64,000 bases of DNA from Gavia stellata (GCF_030936135.1 NC_082617.1:3654001-3718000), one strand, 5' to 3'; counted from the first letter of the stretch, positions 25,241-37,990 are shown. Notes: generated by a model from the letters alone, not told the origin. A program made the numbers and translations.

Positions 25241-28200
25241 GTGAGTACGGCCCGGCCCGGTCCTGCCCTGCCCTGCCGCCGGGGGTGCGCGGCTGGCGGG
25301 CTGCCGCGGCGGCCTGAGGCGGCGGAGGGGCCTGGGCTGGCCTAGCCCGGCCCGGCTGCCTCAGGCCTCTCAGGCCCGGCCGCCTCAGGGGAGGGCGAGG
25401 AGCTGCTGGTGCGGCCCCGCCGAACACGGAGGCGCCGCCGGGGTGCGGGAGAAGGCCGAAGGCCCGCCCGGCCGTGTTGCCGCCGAGGGCCGCTCGGCAG
25501 CGCAGGGGGCGGAGGGAGCGGTGTCTGCGGGCCGCTGTGCCGGCGGGGATACCCGTGCCCCTGGGGAGGGGATGCAGGGCCCGCCTTGCTCAGGGTCTGC
25601 GAGCGGCGCCGGCAGCGCTGTGGGCCTCGCCGGTGAGAGCAGGGCCCAAGGGCAGAGCGGGGCAGTGGTGAGTGCAGTTGGGCTCCAGCGTTGGTCTGTG
25701 CCTCCGGAAACCTGTCTCCTGGGTGAAGGTATGGGAAGTGAAGTCGGGTGCACCCTGGCAGCAGTGGGGAACCTTGGTTCCGGTAGCTGGAGGTGCCTGC
25801 ACAGGTCTCAGAGGAGCTCAGTGACTCCTGGCCCAGCGGGACTGCTCCCTAGGAGGAGACCACCATCAAAACCCTGTCCTTCATGGCAGCAGGGTCTTCA
25901 GTTGGGGGATGCTTGTGCTTATCTGCATCTTACCTACTTCTAATTTTTTTTTCTTCTTGATGAGAACAGTGTATTTCCATGTTAGTGATTAGACATTTTG
26001 TAGAGCTGAGACAGCTACTCCTTGGGGAGCCAATTTAGCTTTTCCTGTTAGGTGAGAGAAATTTTGGTTACAAACATCCCCACCTTTACAAATTTTTCCT
26101 GCTTCAAGCATTTTTTTTTTTAAATGAGGCCACACTGTATTGCAGTTCTACCCCCTGACAGTTTTGTGAGAAGTAGACTGCTGTAGCTCACTCTAATGAT
26201 GATAACCTTGGACGGGAGGGTGTGGTGGAAAGTTCAAGAGGGGAAGTTGATGCAGTAGCCAGTTTTTCTATTGCTTGCACAATTGGTCTGAGACAAAACT
26301 AAGACTTAATGTTCTTTCTGCTGTGCTCTTTGGGATCATTCAGGGATGTTGCATACTTGCGTGAGCGAGGCCAGACCTGCACGTTGTCTAATGCATCCAT
26401 TGGCTCAGAGAACCTCTCCAGTTCTCGCTGGTGGAAGCTCATTGTGTGCTGAGCTTGGCAATGGTTCAGTGGCACACGGGGCGACTTCGTGCTCCGGAGG
26501 TCAGCTAACACAGCACAGCTGGAGGGGCTGCGAGGGCCTGCGGTGCCCTGCTGATGCCTCCTACAGAAGCAACTGCTGCAATAGCAAATGCTGCGGTGAT
26601 TGTTGTGCATCGGGTAGCTGGAGAGGTGTGGAGAAATACGCTCTCAATCCTTTCTTTTCTTTATTTCATTTGGTGTGTTCTTTGGAAACAGGGAAGAATC
26701 GGAGGCTGAAGCAGGCAAAAGAAGAAGCCCAGGCAGAGATTGAGCAGTACCGTCTGCAGAGGGAGAAGGAGTTCAAAGCCAAGGAAGCAGCGGTTTGTTT
26801 TCTAGATCATTCACTGTTACCTACTCAGCCCCTTAGCCTTGTGTTTGGGGTTACTTGCCCCGAGAGCAGCCCTTGGGGTGGAACGTGTTGGCGGAGGAGT
26901 ACTTCCCTAACTGCCTTCCTCTGATGCACAGCCACGTGTCACGGAAAAACCAGTGGAAGTGAATCAGAACATGGTGTATTGCATCTCAACAGCCAGAACT
27001 ATTGACTGGCAATGGATTAGCTTAATAATCTCATGTACTGGCTGGTGCCTTGAGGGGTGGCAGCCTCCCAAAACCAGCTGTATGTAGCAGTGTCAAAAAA
27101 GACCAAGCTCATTTCCCCCATGATAAGCTGGTTTCTACGATGCTCGCGTGGTAGAAGCTGGTTGCCTAGTGGATGCTGCTCTGTTGTTGAAGTAGTTGTA
27201 AGGCTTGTGTTCTGCTTAGCAGTGTTGCCTGCTGTGTCCCAAGGGGTGTGTTTTCCTTTCCTTCTGAGCAACAGGAGGTATTGCCAAAAGGCAGAACTGG
27301 GGCCCTTCACCAGCCGAGGGCTGTAGCACAGTTAGGATGTTTCCACTGCCTGTGTGCCTCTGTCAGTTCTGAAACTGTCAGAAAATGACCTGGCAACCCT
27401 CTCCTTTGTCCATCGTCTGGTTAGCACAATACCACCTCCTCTGTTCTCCTGCATAATAGCCTTCATGTCAGTAGGTCAAGATTAATTTTTTACAGTCAGT
27501 TGTTAGCTTGGTTCACTAGGCATATGGTACCTGGCAATTCCAGGCTAATAAAGTGGACTTCACTGGCTGTCAGCTGGTTCTGTTTTATTTATTCTTCTCC
27601 AGAGAGAGAAGCTCTCTGAATTTGAGTCCCAGAGTGCTAGTCTCCTTCAGCATACTTTTGCTGTGCCTTTTCCCCCCACTTATCATGGGAATTTGGTCTC
27701 TCTGCCCCTGCTTATGGGGCAAGAAGGGTCTTGTAAGCTGTGAGAAATTCCTTGCTGTGTGTATCACATGGCCCACAGTCCTGTTAGGAAGGCAGAGATT
27801 TTTATAAAGATTCTCAAAGGTTAGATGCAATGGGATGATGTGAAGACTGTGTTTAAACTAAATCATGGGTGTTACGTTTCTTACGTTATCTAGTACAGTA
27901 GTGCCCAGGGGTTCCCAGTTCCAGTCGCCAGTACATCAGGACCTTTATTTCAGGCACTCTTTAGAAGCCCATGCTCTAAACTGATGGATAATAAGTAAGA
28001 GAGGATGAAATAAAAACTTGGGCAAGTTTAGTGGGAAATCTGAGCAGAGAATCCAATGGTACTTTTTTTTTAGTGCAGTTCTTCCCTCAGCAAAGATTAA
28101 TGGTTGAGATGCAGTGAGACAGTCCAGAATAACAAAATCCAGAGGCAGGCATAGCGATTTCTTTCTCAAGCTACTTGCATGTGAGCTTTCTCTTTCCTTT

Positions 28201-28385
28201 GCTATTTGTAGGCACTTGGATCTCATGGCAGCTGCACCACTGAAGTTGAGAAAGAGACCCAGGAAAAGATGAGCGTGATCCAGCAGAACTTCCAGAAGAA
28301 CCGCGAGGTGGTCCTCTCCCAGCTGTTGTCGCTAGTGTGTGACATCAAACCTGAAATCCATGTGAATTACCGCATCAACGGGTAG
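25159..28385 (+). CDS. ATP6V1G1: V-type proton ATPase subunit G1 (three coding exons)
   Basis: Joined exons 25159-25240, 26692-26792 and 28212-28385 encode 118 residues, the same length as human ATP6V1G1. The protein starts MASQSQGIQQLLQAEKR and ends HVNYRING. Almost all of it is the V-ATPase G domain: a long charged helix (about residues 5-60) with QLLQAEKRA and QAKEEAQAEIEQYR, then a shorter C-terminal helical part. Subunit G pairs with subunit E to form the peripheral stalks that hold the V1 catalytic head against the membrane sector, allowing ATP-driven proton pumping into endosomes and lysosomes. Intron 1 is phase 1 and splits an arginine codon; intron 2 is phase 0. The second half (VIQQNFQKNREVVLSQLLSLV) is less like human than the first. 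The ATG is the first in the exon and sits in a CpG island. Both introns are about 1.4 kb with GT-AG ends. Confidence 0.97.
26692..26792 (+). CDS. ATP6V1G1: ATP6V1G1 coding exon 2
   Basis: Encodes residues 28-61 (RKNRRLKQAKEEAQAEIEQY through KEAA). The acceptor follows TTTGGAAACAG. The donor is GCG then GTTTGT, weak at +3 and +4 but placed exactly where the protein alignment requires (KEAA then ALGS). Confidence 0.95.
28212..28385 (+). CDS. ATP6V1G1: ATP6V1G1 coding exon 3 with stop
   Basis: Encodes residues 62-118, starting ALGSHGSCTTEVEKETQEK, and ends with TAG at 28,383-28,385. The acceptor is CTATTTGTAG. Confidence 0.95.
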   Translation, partial: ALGSHGSCTTEVEKETQEKMSVIQQNFQKNREVVLSQLLSLVCDIKPEIHVNYRING

Positions 28386-29275
28386 TAGTGGGAGAAGGAA
28401 TGAGCATACTGGAAATGCTGGTAGTAACGTCTGAGCTTCAGGTGGAATGTACAGCTCTTAGCCATACCTTAACTGTTCTTCTTGTAAATGTGTTAAATTA
28501 TTTCAGTGAGTTGTAGGCCATCAATATCTTGTTGGAGTTCTGTTAGTTTCTCTCTTGACACGGATTCAGAGCTTATTCAAACATTAAATGGCCATGCCTC
28601 AAATCTGTGCTAAGTTATTAAATATATATTCAAGTTGGCACATTAATGCTCCCTTTTTATCTGGATAGTATTCAGTGAGAGGCTTTCCTCCAAGAAGTAG
28701 AAAGGGAAGAGAGATGCTGGCTGGGTTTAAATGGAGAGCTTGTGTCAGTAGTTGTTAGACCTGTGTAACTGTATTCTTGATGACCAAAATGCATTTTTCG
28801 GTGTTTTGTTAACCTTTGTACAGGGGTTAAACCTTGTAAGAAAGAATCCTCTGGCTGTACAGTGCTGGCTGATAATTTTAATGTGCTTCAGTTTCTCTGT
28901 ATTGAATATCCTCTGTATATTCTGCTGTTAGCTTGAGTTACAAGTCTGGCCCTATGACACTTGAAAGTAAAACCAGTTATTTAACTCCAAAGTCTCTAGT
29001 CAGTCTTGTTCCTGCTAACTTGATCTGAGAGTACTGACAGGTCTCGCTGTGTTGCATGGGAGTCTGGACTCTGAAGAATGAATATCAAGTATTGATAAAA
29101 GAAAGAGTAAGATAGAGCAAATGTCTGAAGGTCGCATCAGGTAAGTTAAAAACCCATTACAGGGCTCCTCCTCTTGGCTCCAGTCTGATGCTTTACCTGC
29201 CAGATCATTCCGAAAACCTTCAGGAACAAATGTTCTTGTGACCATTAGGGGAAATAAAATGTTGCCAGTTCACTA
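28386..29275 (+). other. ATP6V1G1: Probable ATP6V1G1 3' UTR with several poly(A) signals
   Basis: T-rich non-coding sequence follows the stop codon. Candidate signals are ATTAAA at 28,583 and 28,617, AGTAAA at 28,966 and canonical AATAAA at 29,253-29,258. I cannot tell which is used; several transcript ends are possible. Confidence 0.45.
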
Positions 29276-31276
29276 GAATAGTTTGATAGCGAGGCACTGT
29301 GCAGTAATTATCCTTCCTTTAGTCAAGTACTGGTCGCTGCTTGTTTAGACCAAGGTCATACTGTATCCTGCAGCATGCTGCTGGACCTGGGAACAGTGTG
29401 AAATAAGTGCGTTGGGGTTGTCTGTGCATCGCTTTCTAGCTCTCTAATCAAAAGTACACATGAATGCATCAAGAGGTTTCATGTTTCAGAGGTTTCTTCC
29501 TCTCCCTCCCTCACCAGCAGAATATTAAAAGTAGCTTTGCTTTTTTGTTGAGTTCAGTTTAAGGCTTTTTGCAGAAAAGAGACGTCTGCGAGCATGTACC
29601 TGATCAGACCCAAGAGTCACACAGTTGGGGATCTAAACAAGAAACCTTATTGGTGATGTTCCTCAGACAGAACATCCTGTATTTCCCCACGCCCTCAGCG
29701 TAGCGTTGAAAAGCTGCTCAGACCTCTAGAGTTTGATTGTGATTGGGAGGGAGGAAAGCAGGATGGATGAAAGTCATAACAAAGGAATGAATGTCTTGCC
29801 TGCAGCCACACGAGGCAATGAAAGAGGCTGCTATGGTGTCTCCTGTTGTAATATTTTATGGTAGTGCACTGTAGTTCTGAAAGGATCTCTTTAAGGATCT
29901 CTTCAGGAGTTCAAGCTATTAAACGGGTTGTAAAATTGAAACAAAAGCCTCCTGCAAAGTCAAATGTGCAAGGCTGGGGACAAAGCCAGGTCAGTACAAG
30001 GAGAACAGGATCAAAGCAGTTTTAATCAGTGTGGTCTAATGACTGGAGAGGTGCTACAGCCTCTTGAAAGGTTGCAGCCATGCTAATGCTAGTCTGTCCT
30101 TTGGAGATGAAACATTTCTGTCTTGAACAGGTGCTCAGACTCCAGCATGATACTCCTAATAGAAGTCCTACTAGCTCCAGGCTGTAATTAGCAATTTCAT
30201 CCTGTTTATCAGTAAAAGACTGCTGCTCTGTCCAGAAAAAATAGAGTGCGTGCCCCACTTTCTCATGTTGGTTCTTAAGTTTCCCTTTGTTAATGAGGAC
30301 TTTCTGTCCTTGCTCTCTAGAATAGTAAGAAGCAGGAGAAAAGGAAAAACTCTTCCCTGATTATTTCCTCTTGGCAAAAGGTGGTGTGAAGATGTTCCCT
30401 TTAGAACATTGTGTTGCAAGAATATCAATTTCCTGTAGTATTTCCCTGAAACTTAACTGCTGAGAATTACCAGACTCTGCAACTTTGCATAGATGTGAGT
30501 ATTTCCAATTACTGCGCTCCAGGAAGGCTGGCTTTGTTTGCAGTGTAGATATTTTGTTTTAAATAGAGATTCTCTCGTCTTACACTGTGATGCTCTGGGA
30601 GGGGGAGACCTACTGCTGTCTCCATGCCTAAGCCAGGCTGTGCCAGAAAAATGCTTTGCAGGGAACAGTTTTCTACTGACAGAGGTATGGAGTAAGACAC
30701 ACGACTTCTTGCCTCTGAAATCTTATTTTCTAGACTTTCTGCAGCAAGTTTGATTAGTGAGAGTAAATCCCACCCCAGCTGCTAGTACAAATCTGTCTCC
30801 AAATTCTCCCTGCTGCTGGTCTGCCTCCATTATCGCTTGCAGATGTGGTTCTGTGTATATGAGCCATAGCTTGCTCTGGTACCACACAAGGGGCCAGAAG
30901 CTGCTTTGGGCACATATGCCACTGTCTGATTCCCTTAATTTGAGCTCTTATCCCTGGAAATACCAGCTGACTGCCACGAGGGTCAGAGTCCTGGTGCTGT
31001 GTGGAGTTAGGAAGCGGTCAGCACTCGTGTCTTGTTTTGTTCGTGCTATGTCAAGTGAGTGGCTACCGCTGTTCATTTCTCCCAGTTAAAACTGCAGATG
31101 AGCACTGTCCTGGGATCAGCGCAGGCGTGTTAGGATGTACGCAGTGCCATTTGGCTCCAGGCACATCCATGTTCATCAACAACGGTTTGGAGTTACTTTT
31201 TGTGGAATTTCTTTTCGGACATTGTATTTATAGAGTTAATACTTTTTGCTTTTAAAATACCATTGAGGAGGCGTGT

Positions 31277-31337
31277 CATCTGTATGAGCAGCAGATGGAC
31301 AAATGGCTTATTAACACCAGAATATGACTGTCATCTG
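31277..31337. promoter_or_regulatory. Cluster of three CATCTG/CAGATG E-boxes
   Basis: The E-boxes lie at 31,277-31,282, 31,292-31,297 and 31,332-31,337 in otherwise AT-rich sequence. The middle one, AGCAGATGG, resembles sites of proneural bHLH factors. It is a candidate enhancer; only the motifs are seen. Confidence 0.25.
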
Positions 31338-34300
31338 GATGGCTTAACGTGCAGTACAAGGTACAATTAGGACACGCATTTGTGCTGCTTGATGCCAGAG
31401 TTCAATTTTTAAAGCATGTCTGTGTTGACAGAGCTTGCTCCCTGCTTGGCTTGTGCTGTTTGTTCTGAAGGTCAGCCTCTCCTTCTCGCTGCTGCCTGTT
31501 TAAGCAAGGAGTTAAGAGCAGTTAAAGAGCTCGGCATCCCTCTGGGAGGGGAGGCAGAGGGGAAATCAAAGCCCCTGATCCCACTCAGCTCCGCCACTGC
31601 TCTGTCTAATGATGCTTCGTATCTTTTTTGGTCAGTTCAGAGCCAGTATGGCTTTGATCCCCTGTGCATTTGTTGCAGTTAAATCCAAAAATGTGAAAGG
31701 TCTAGTAATGGACAGGAGGGATGAAACATGGTGTGTGCAGTGATGGCAGGGAGGTCCCGCCACAGCCATTCCCAGCCTGGGTGATCCCACAAGGGGCTGC
31801 AGAACGCAGGCGGAGAGCAGGGCTGGAAGATTTGTCCAGGCAGTGTGGAATGGCAGGGGAGCGTGCTTCTTTCTGCGTTTGGTTCATGGTGCTTCCTGTG
31901 ACATAACAGCAATCATCATTTGATTATTTTTATAGGAGTATTTTGTGTGATATTTGACTTGTAACTTTTTCTGTTTGTTTCAGAGAAAGTAATTTTCCCC
32001 TCTAAAGATCCCCCCCACCCTTTTCCCTTCCTCCCTTTCCAGGGTCCAAACAGAAAAATAAAGGAAGGGAATCACCCGCAACCCCATATCTGGAGTCCAG
32101 GAGTTTGAGAGTGCTTTCATTAAGAAGGGAACAATTTTGACTGCCAGTGCTTTATCAGAAACTCCCCCAGCAGCTTGATTTGGACAGTTTCAGAACCATG
32201 AGAGAGGACCCTAAATTTTCCCAGTGCTGTGGCTACTGCTGAAGGTCAACGAGCCATTCCTCATTCTGCCTTGCGGTGACAGGCTGGCTGCTGGATGGTA
32301 ACACAAATGAATCCTTCAAGGTATTCCAGTATGTAAGTCCAAATTTGGCAACCTTAAATGCCTCATTCTTCTGCTTTTGTGAGGTCCCTACACAATTCCT
32401 GATGAACTTAATAAAGTTAGAGCTTTTTTTATGCTAGATATAAGCCCATCAAGCTGCTGGCAGTCCCTCTCCCCTCCCTTCTATCCACAGCTTTGGGCCC
32501 CTACTGTTTTCTCCCACGCTGGTGCCCATCTGACCCTGGAGCAAGCAGAATTAGCTGGCAATGAGTAACCCTACAGAAAAGCCAGCAGTTTCTGGCCTGC
32601 AAGGCAGCTCATGGCAGATGTGAGCAGCAAGATGGTGTGTCCCAGCAGTAGATGTATGTAGAGTAGCTGGGGTCAGGCTTATGAAAGCACACCCTAATTT
32701 TGACTGACCTAAATACTCTTGTGCTCTCTTGCTGTGCTAGTGTACCATCACACGGTCCCTTCTGTAGGTTACAGATAACTATATAGAAAGAATGCCATTC
32801 CTCTTCTCTCTGCCTGTATGAAACCTCAGTTTTCCTCTCTCTCTCTTTTCCTCATCTGGAATCTCTTTCCCTTTTATCTGACATCACTAGTTCTTGCATT
32901 AATGCAGAATAAGAAGGACAAGCCTAGAACCCACTGATACCAGCAGAGGTTTTGGCTGCAAAGGATTAAAAGGAAAGACTATCAAGAACCCTCAAGATCA
33001 ATGTTTTGTTGAAAAAGTTGCCCAAACTAATCCAAGAAAGGAGCATAGTGTAATCTTTCTTTGAGGTTGAAAGGAGAAAGTACTAATTTCTTGCAGAAAA
33101 GATTGTATCTCAGACTGGCACAGGAATATAAAATAAATAGGTATTAAATTACATTTGTCTGTCTCAAAATAATCTAATAAAGCATCTTCTGGATCAATAG
33201 CTGAATCATTATCCAAGGCACATAGCAAGCTTTCCCTCTTTTAATTTGAGATGCAAGAAAGAGGTTTTTACATTACCGTAATAAAAAGAATAATACTTTT
33301 AAGTCTTCATAGGAAAAAGGCAGAATTAGGGAAAAAACCAAGAACCACACTTCATGCCTTAAGCAAGTGTCACTTTTCATTTGAAACATGTAATTTAGCG
33401 ATATTGTGAAATAAAGTTTTTATATTTAATGCCTGACAATCTGTCAGCTTTGCTGAGCTGTTTGACAAAAAACCCAACCCAGAGTCAGTGAAAGAAGATG
33501 TTATGTGCAGGAAGAGAGGGGAAGGGCAAGACAAGGCTTTCAACAACTTCGTTCTCCTAATTAAGGCTCACTGAAAAAAAAAAAAGATGGAACAATTATC
33601 CACTAAAATGCAGTTTCATCAAAAGAGAATGAGATCTGCCCGTGCTGGCTGCTGCTCGCCACTGCAGCGTGCACAGCCGCAAACGAGACTTGCTTAGGGA
33701 GAAACTGCAATCACGTGCAGACTGGGGCAAATAAAGCAGCAATAACAGTGATGTGTTATTGGCCTTTCAGATATTGCAAAAAAGTCAAGTTTATCAGACC
33801 ATGTAGTAAATATAGAAAGCATATGGTGTTAGGATTCAGAACCAGAAAAAGCAGGCTAGAGAGTGTTGTCTAAATACGTCTCAGTATTTAAAGCAGTGGG
33901 ACTTGAAGTAGTGAAGAGCAATCTCAGAAACGATACTAAGAACATGATCAAGGACGAGGTTATTCCCAAGGGCAGGAGGTATCAGTGGTTACTGTCAGTC
34001 TGGGAAAGCACTTGAAATGGCAGATTTTTTTTTTTCCTGGAATCAGGTTCCCTGTAATATATTCATTAATGCCACATGATGGAATAGGGAGTACAGTTAT
34101 AATATATGTGCAGGGCACCAAGCTGGGAAGAGATACAAACAGTACAGAGGACTGAATTACAATTTAAAATGATCTTGATAAATGGGAGAAATGATCTGAA
34201 ACGGAGAGCATGAGACTCCCTGAAAAGAAGTGTAACGCTGAACTAAGAAAGGTGAAATCAAATGCACAAAACCCAAGCAATCAATAACCAGCTGCACAGC

Positions 34301-34479
34301 AGAAATTGTGGAAGTGAGGGTGAACTCCCCCAGACTCAGCAAATGTTTTGTTTCTGAAATGAAGTCACCACTGCCCGGCATATTGATACAAGTGTCCTAT
34401 GTAAGGTGGAGGTGAGAAAGAGAGAGCGAGCTGTTACGCTCATGAATGTGGTGAGGTCTCTGTGTCCTGCTCGGATGCT

Positions 34480-34523
34480 GAGCTTTGAAAGAGAGGAAAA
34501 CAGAGCTTTGAAAGAGAGGAAAA
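34480..34523. repeat. Perfect 21-base direct repeat, period 23
   Basis: GAGCTTTGAAAGAGAGGAAA plus one further A occurs at 34,480-34,500 and again at 34,503-34,523, separated by CA. With no divergence between copies, the duplication looks recent. Confidence 0.8.
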
Positions 34524-35634
34524 TTGCTCCTTGAATAGAGCATGGAAGGGCCTGGGGAGGTTTGGCAAATGCGTCTCAGAGCGGTGATGGCGGGGAGGTA
34601 AGGGATTATTTTGTCTAGAGACTCCATCACAGAATGGAGAAGTCTTGAAATAAATTAGAGGTTGTTTCAATGAGGACGGATGCTTAATTTTTCACTATAT
34701 TCACTGAGGATAGAATAAGTAATTGGATTCATTTGAACTGGGAAAGATTTAGTTTTTTACTACATTTTGATGGTTGAGGGGCTGTGGGTCCGATGGCTGC
34801 GGAGGCTCCAGCATCGCCAGCGCTGGAGTCCTGCTGTCCCCGTGTCCCGGGGTTGTGCGGTTGGGTTTTGTCCCCTCATAACTGTCAGCCCTGGCAGCTG
34901 GTTTCATCGTGTTGGAAGGAAGGGTGAGGTGGGGTGAAAGCATCCCTTCGTGAGAAGGCTGCAGTGGGAGCTCATCATTCAATTATCAGAGAGGTAAGAC
35001 CGGGAAGCAGGAAATAAGCAAAAAGCAAGTGAAGAAAGATAGGGAGACTTTGCAAATAGCTTTGCCATAGGTTTATGTTAAGTCAGGACTTGCTTCTTCA
35101 TACATACCAGTGAATGAAGGTCAAGACAAACCTCAATCTGCCTTAACTCTGATTTGTAAAACATATCCCCAAATCCCCTGCCAGCCGGCGCAAGCTGAAC
35201 GTACAGCTAACACGATGCTTCCCGGAGCAGAGAAGTCTGCATTTTCATTCACTGTCATTTCATTCATTCGCATTTCAATTTTTGGAAGACCTTCATTTTT
35301 AAACAGGGCCACTTTCAGAGGGTGTCAGCTGGGCTCCGTGGAACAGAAGCACCTTCAGTCTGCGCTGGGATCCTGCCAGCATCCTCTTTCTGTTTTACAG
35401 TCAAATAGTTTCTTATTTCTTGTGAGCCTTTGCCTCTCTCCAAATTTCTTTCTAGTTTACTGTTTGACTTTGTATTTGCTGTTAATTACTGTTCTCTGTG
35501 CTGGCTTTAAGAAGGTTAAATTTCTAATGCTCAAGTTTTGGTAGGGCCATTAATAGTGGGATAGGAATGTTACAGACACATCTTTGCATTTCAGAAGCCC
35601 AGCTATAAAGGCATACGTGCAAATACAATAGCAC

Positions 35635-35800
35635 ACAGAATCACAGAACGATTAAGGTTGGAAAAGACCTTTAAGATCATCAAGTCCAACCATCAACCCA
35701 ACCCCACCATGCCCACTAAACCACATCCCGCAGTGCCACGTCTACACATTTTTTTAACACCTCCAGTGATGGTGACTCCACCACCTCCCTGGGCAGCAGC
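35635..35800 (-). mobile_element. CR1 LINE retrotransposon, 5'-truncated 3' end
   Basis: The plus strand reads CACAGAATCACAGAACGATT, then AGGTTGGAAAAGACCTTTAAGA, TCATCAAGTCCAACC, a CCACGTCTACAC block, and CCTCCAGTGATGGTGACTCC followed by ACCACCTCCCTGGGCAGC. This is the reverse complement of the 3' end of a bird/reptile CR1, so the element points left, with its ATTCTGTG-type terminal octamers at about 35,635-35,650. The match stops near 35,800, so only about 165 bases of the 3' end remain; such 5' truncation is typical of CR1. It is non-coding and probably inactive. Its presence is the best taxonomic clue in the window. Confidence 0.92.
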
Positions 35801-37790
35801 TTATTGTCCAGCTAGAATCTAAAATGTGTTGTTTATTGGAATACATTAGTCATTGAATATTTTATAGACTATTCTGTGGGACCTGTGGCTACAGGATACC
35901 TCCTTGGATTGAGAAGATACCTGGCAGGATCTTGCCTGCCTAGCAAAAGCATCAAAATTATGCACCAAATATGATGATCAGAAAACTAACACCTGCCAAA
36001 AGTTTCTGAGCGCGTGGCTTAATGACTGCTGAAGTCAGGAAGAGTCGGGCTGGGAGACCTTGACTCCACACAACCCGACCTGCAGATCCATCATCTCCCT
36101 TGGGCCAGATCTGTGAGTTCAGGGAGGCGGCTGGGTGGAAAACAATCTCGGAAAAATACCTTTTTTCTTGCCTTCCATTTAGGTTAGTTTAAGCTGCCAT
36201 GGAGCTTCCTCCTCAGTTCCTTTGATAGGTGTGAAACAGATGCTTTGAAAACCTTCAGAGGGAAAGCCTGTCAGTCTAAAAGTTTCTAAAAATTTAATAG
36301 TGTGTGGCCTTTTTTGCTGCTTCAGAGCAGCAAAACTGGGATTGCTTTAAACTTGGAATTTTTCTTTTTTTTTTTTTTCTTTTCCCAACACCCCTCCCGG
36401 ATGAGCAGCATTTTTCTACTTGTGCTGATGGGATGAGGTGTTGATGCCAAGATCAGCCCACACACAGTCTTGCTAAACAAGAGGTGTACGGTGTACGCGC
36501 TGCAGGTAATCATCAGTGTTGCTTTCAAGTTTATTGCCCCCCCCGAGTTTTGCCTCAGGCGTTCTTTTGCAGTGAGCTGACAGTGCTCTTTCTAAGCACC
36601 TTGGTCGTCATATTCTCCCTCTGTCAGGATCCTTGCGTGGGCGAGAAGAAGTGGAAACGAAGCCAAAGCTTTTGATGAGGAGTGTTTGCAAAAGAACCTG
36701 AAGTTTTGCATGGCCCTATCTTGGGCGGGGATTTGAGTTGGGCCTTGAGCTAGTGACAACAGCAAGAAGATTTATCTGATTTTTCTCAATACCTGGACGA
36801 CGTTACTCTGTGAGCTGTATGCCAGTTTCCAGTGTAACAAGATCCCGTGTGGGTAAGTGGTTTTGAAGTCAGTTCTGTTCCTCGTGCAGCCACGTGATGT
36901 AATGACCACAGTGCTCAGCGATGTCTGGAGCAAGCAGGGTTGCAGAAATTCATCCCTCCAAGAGAACGGCATTTTCTCCAGGAAGTGTACACAGTGTATG
37001 CAGGCACTGCTGTGAAGCTTTTTTTTTTTTTTAAACTATTCACTAAGACTAACAGTCACTAAGATACTTGATTCACTCTGTTCCCAGCCTCCATGGATCC
37101 TCTAGCTTTTGGTGAGCCGTGAAACCATGATTCCCAGGCAAAGGAGTCTTCTCTCCTCTGGTGTCTCTCAGCCTTCTCTCTTTGCATGAAAGCGAATGAT
37201 TTCCCCAGCACGTGAAGCTGTTCTGGGGGGGTCTGTCTGACCGTGTCTCCGAGCCTACTGCTTTTCTTCAGAGTGCAGCAGCTGGAGAGGAAATTCGCAC
37301 CCGCCCTCCGTTATCAGCGCAGCCTCCTGTTTTGAGGGGGGTTACGGTTCCCTCCCTGCGCGTTATCCCTGTTTCTCTGTGCTTTAACATGCCCTTTTGC
37401 TGAACATACAGTCACCCGTTCTCAGCCTTGAGATCTTCATTCACCTCTTCTCATTTCTCCAGCCCTACCGTCGATGCGTAGCTTTCACTAATACATTCAA
37501 GGCAACTAATCTGACGCAACCTTGGGATTTGTACTTCGTGAGTCCTGCCCAGCTGATCGAGGAGGAGGAGGACAGCCTTCTGTCTGTGCCACTCTTCAGC
37601 TCTTCACGACCTTTAGGGTCCAGCTCCAAGTCTGGATCCCCACCCTGCAAAAGGTGAGCCTAGCTCCTGCGGCGGGATCTCCTCCCTTCGGTGGGAAAGC
37701 ACTTTTGAGGAACTCTAGAGGGTTAAAACCACGGTTCTGAAAGCAGCCTGGGGAAAAGTCACATGCACAAGGGAGATTTTGCAAGTTGGT
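35801..37790. other. Intergenic sequence between the CR1 fragment and TMEM268
   Basis: No gene was recognised. It holds T-tracts at about 36,361-36,379 and 37,020-37,032. CpG content rises gradually from about 37,200 towards the TMEM268 promoter. Confidence 0.5.
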
Positions 37791-37990
37791 GCTTGCAGCT
37801 CAGGGTAATGAGAGGGAGCGCGGGGGCGCAGGCTTCTTGCCTTGGGTGAGCTGTGCCTGGTTAGTCCGAGGTCCCTGGGAGACGCGGGGAAGAGAGCGAC
37901 CTTCCCCGGCACAGGTTGGGGCTGCCGGACCGGAGACCTCCCTGCTCGGTGGTGGGACAGCGCGGCGCCTGGGCAGTGCAGCGTGGGGCG

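Larger units (their letters stand above)
24830..25660 (+). promoter_or_regulatory. ATP6V1G1: ATP6V1G1 CpG-island promoter
   Basis: A dense CpG island spans the first coding exon. Upstream of the ATG at 25,159 it has many GC boxes (GGGCGGGG and variants, 24,978-25,105), two abutting CRE-like octamers at 25,110-25,125, and a GGC-rich leader. There is no TATA box at the expected place. The layout fits a constitutively expressed housekeeping gene with several Sp-family sites. Transcription probably starts between the CRE pair and the ATG, giving a very short leader. Confidence 0.75.
29280..35634. other. Intergenic sequence downstream of ATP6V1G1, no gene seen
   Basis: Open frames are short and none resembles a known protein. 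It holds a cluster of three CATCTG-type E-boxes (31,277-31,337), short A/T runs (near 33,574 and 34,028) and a perfect local duplication at 34,480-34,523. A 12-base tandem duplication (AAGGATCTCTT core) lies at 29,881-29,904. Confidence 0.55.

Noticed and set aside
32998-33228. 76-codon minus-strand frame starting MLCALDNDSAIDPEDALL
   Set aside because: It looks protein-like at first, but no family was recognised and there are no splice or promoter signals. It is most likely chance in AT-rich DNA.
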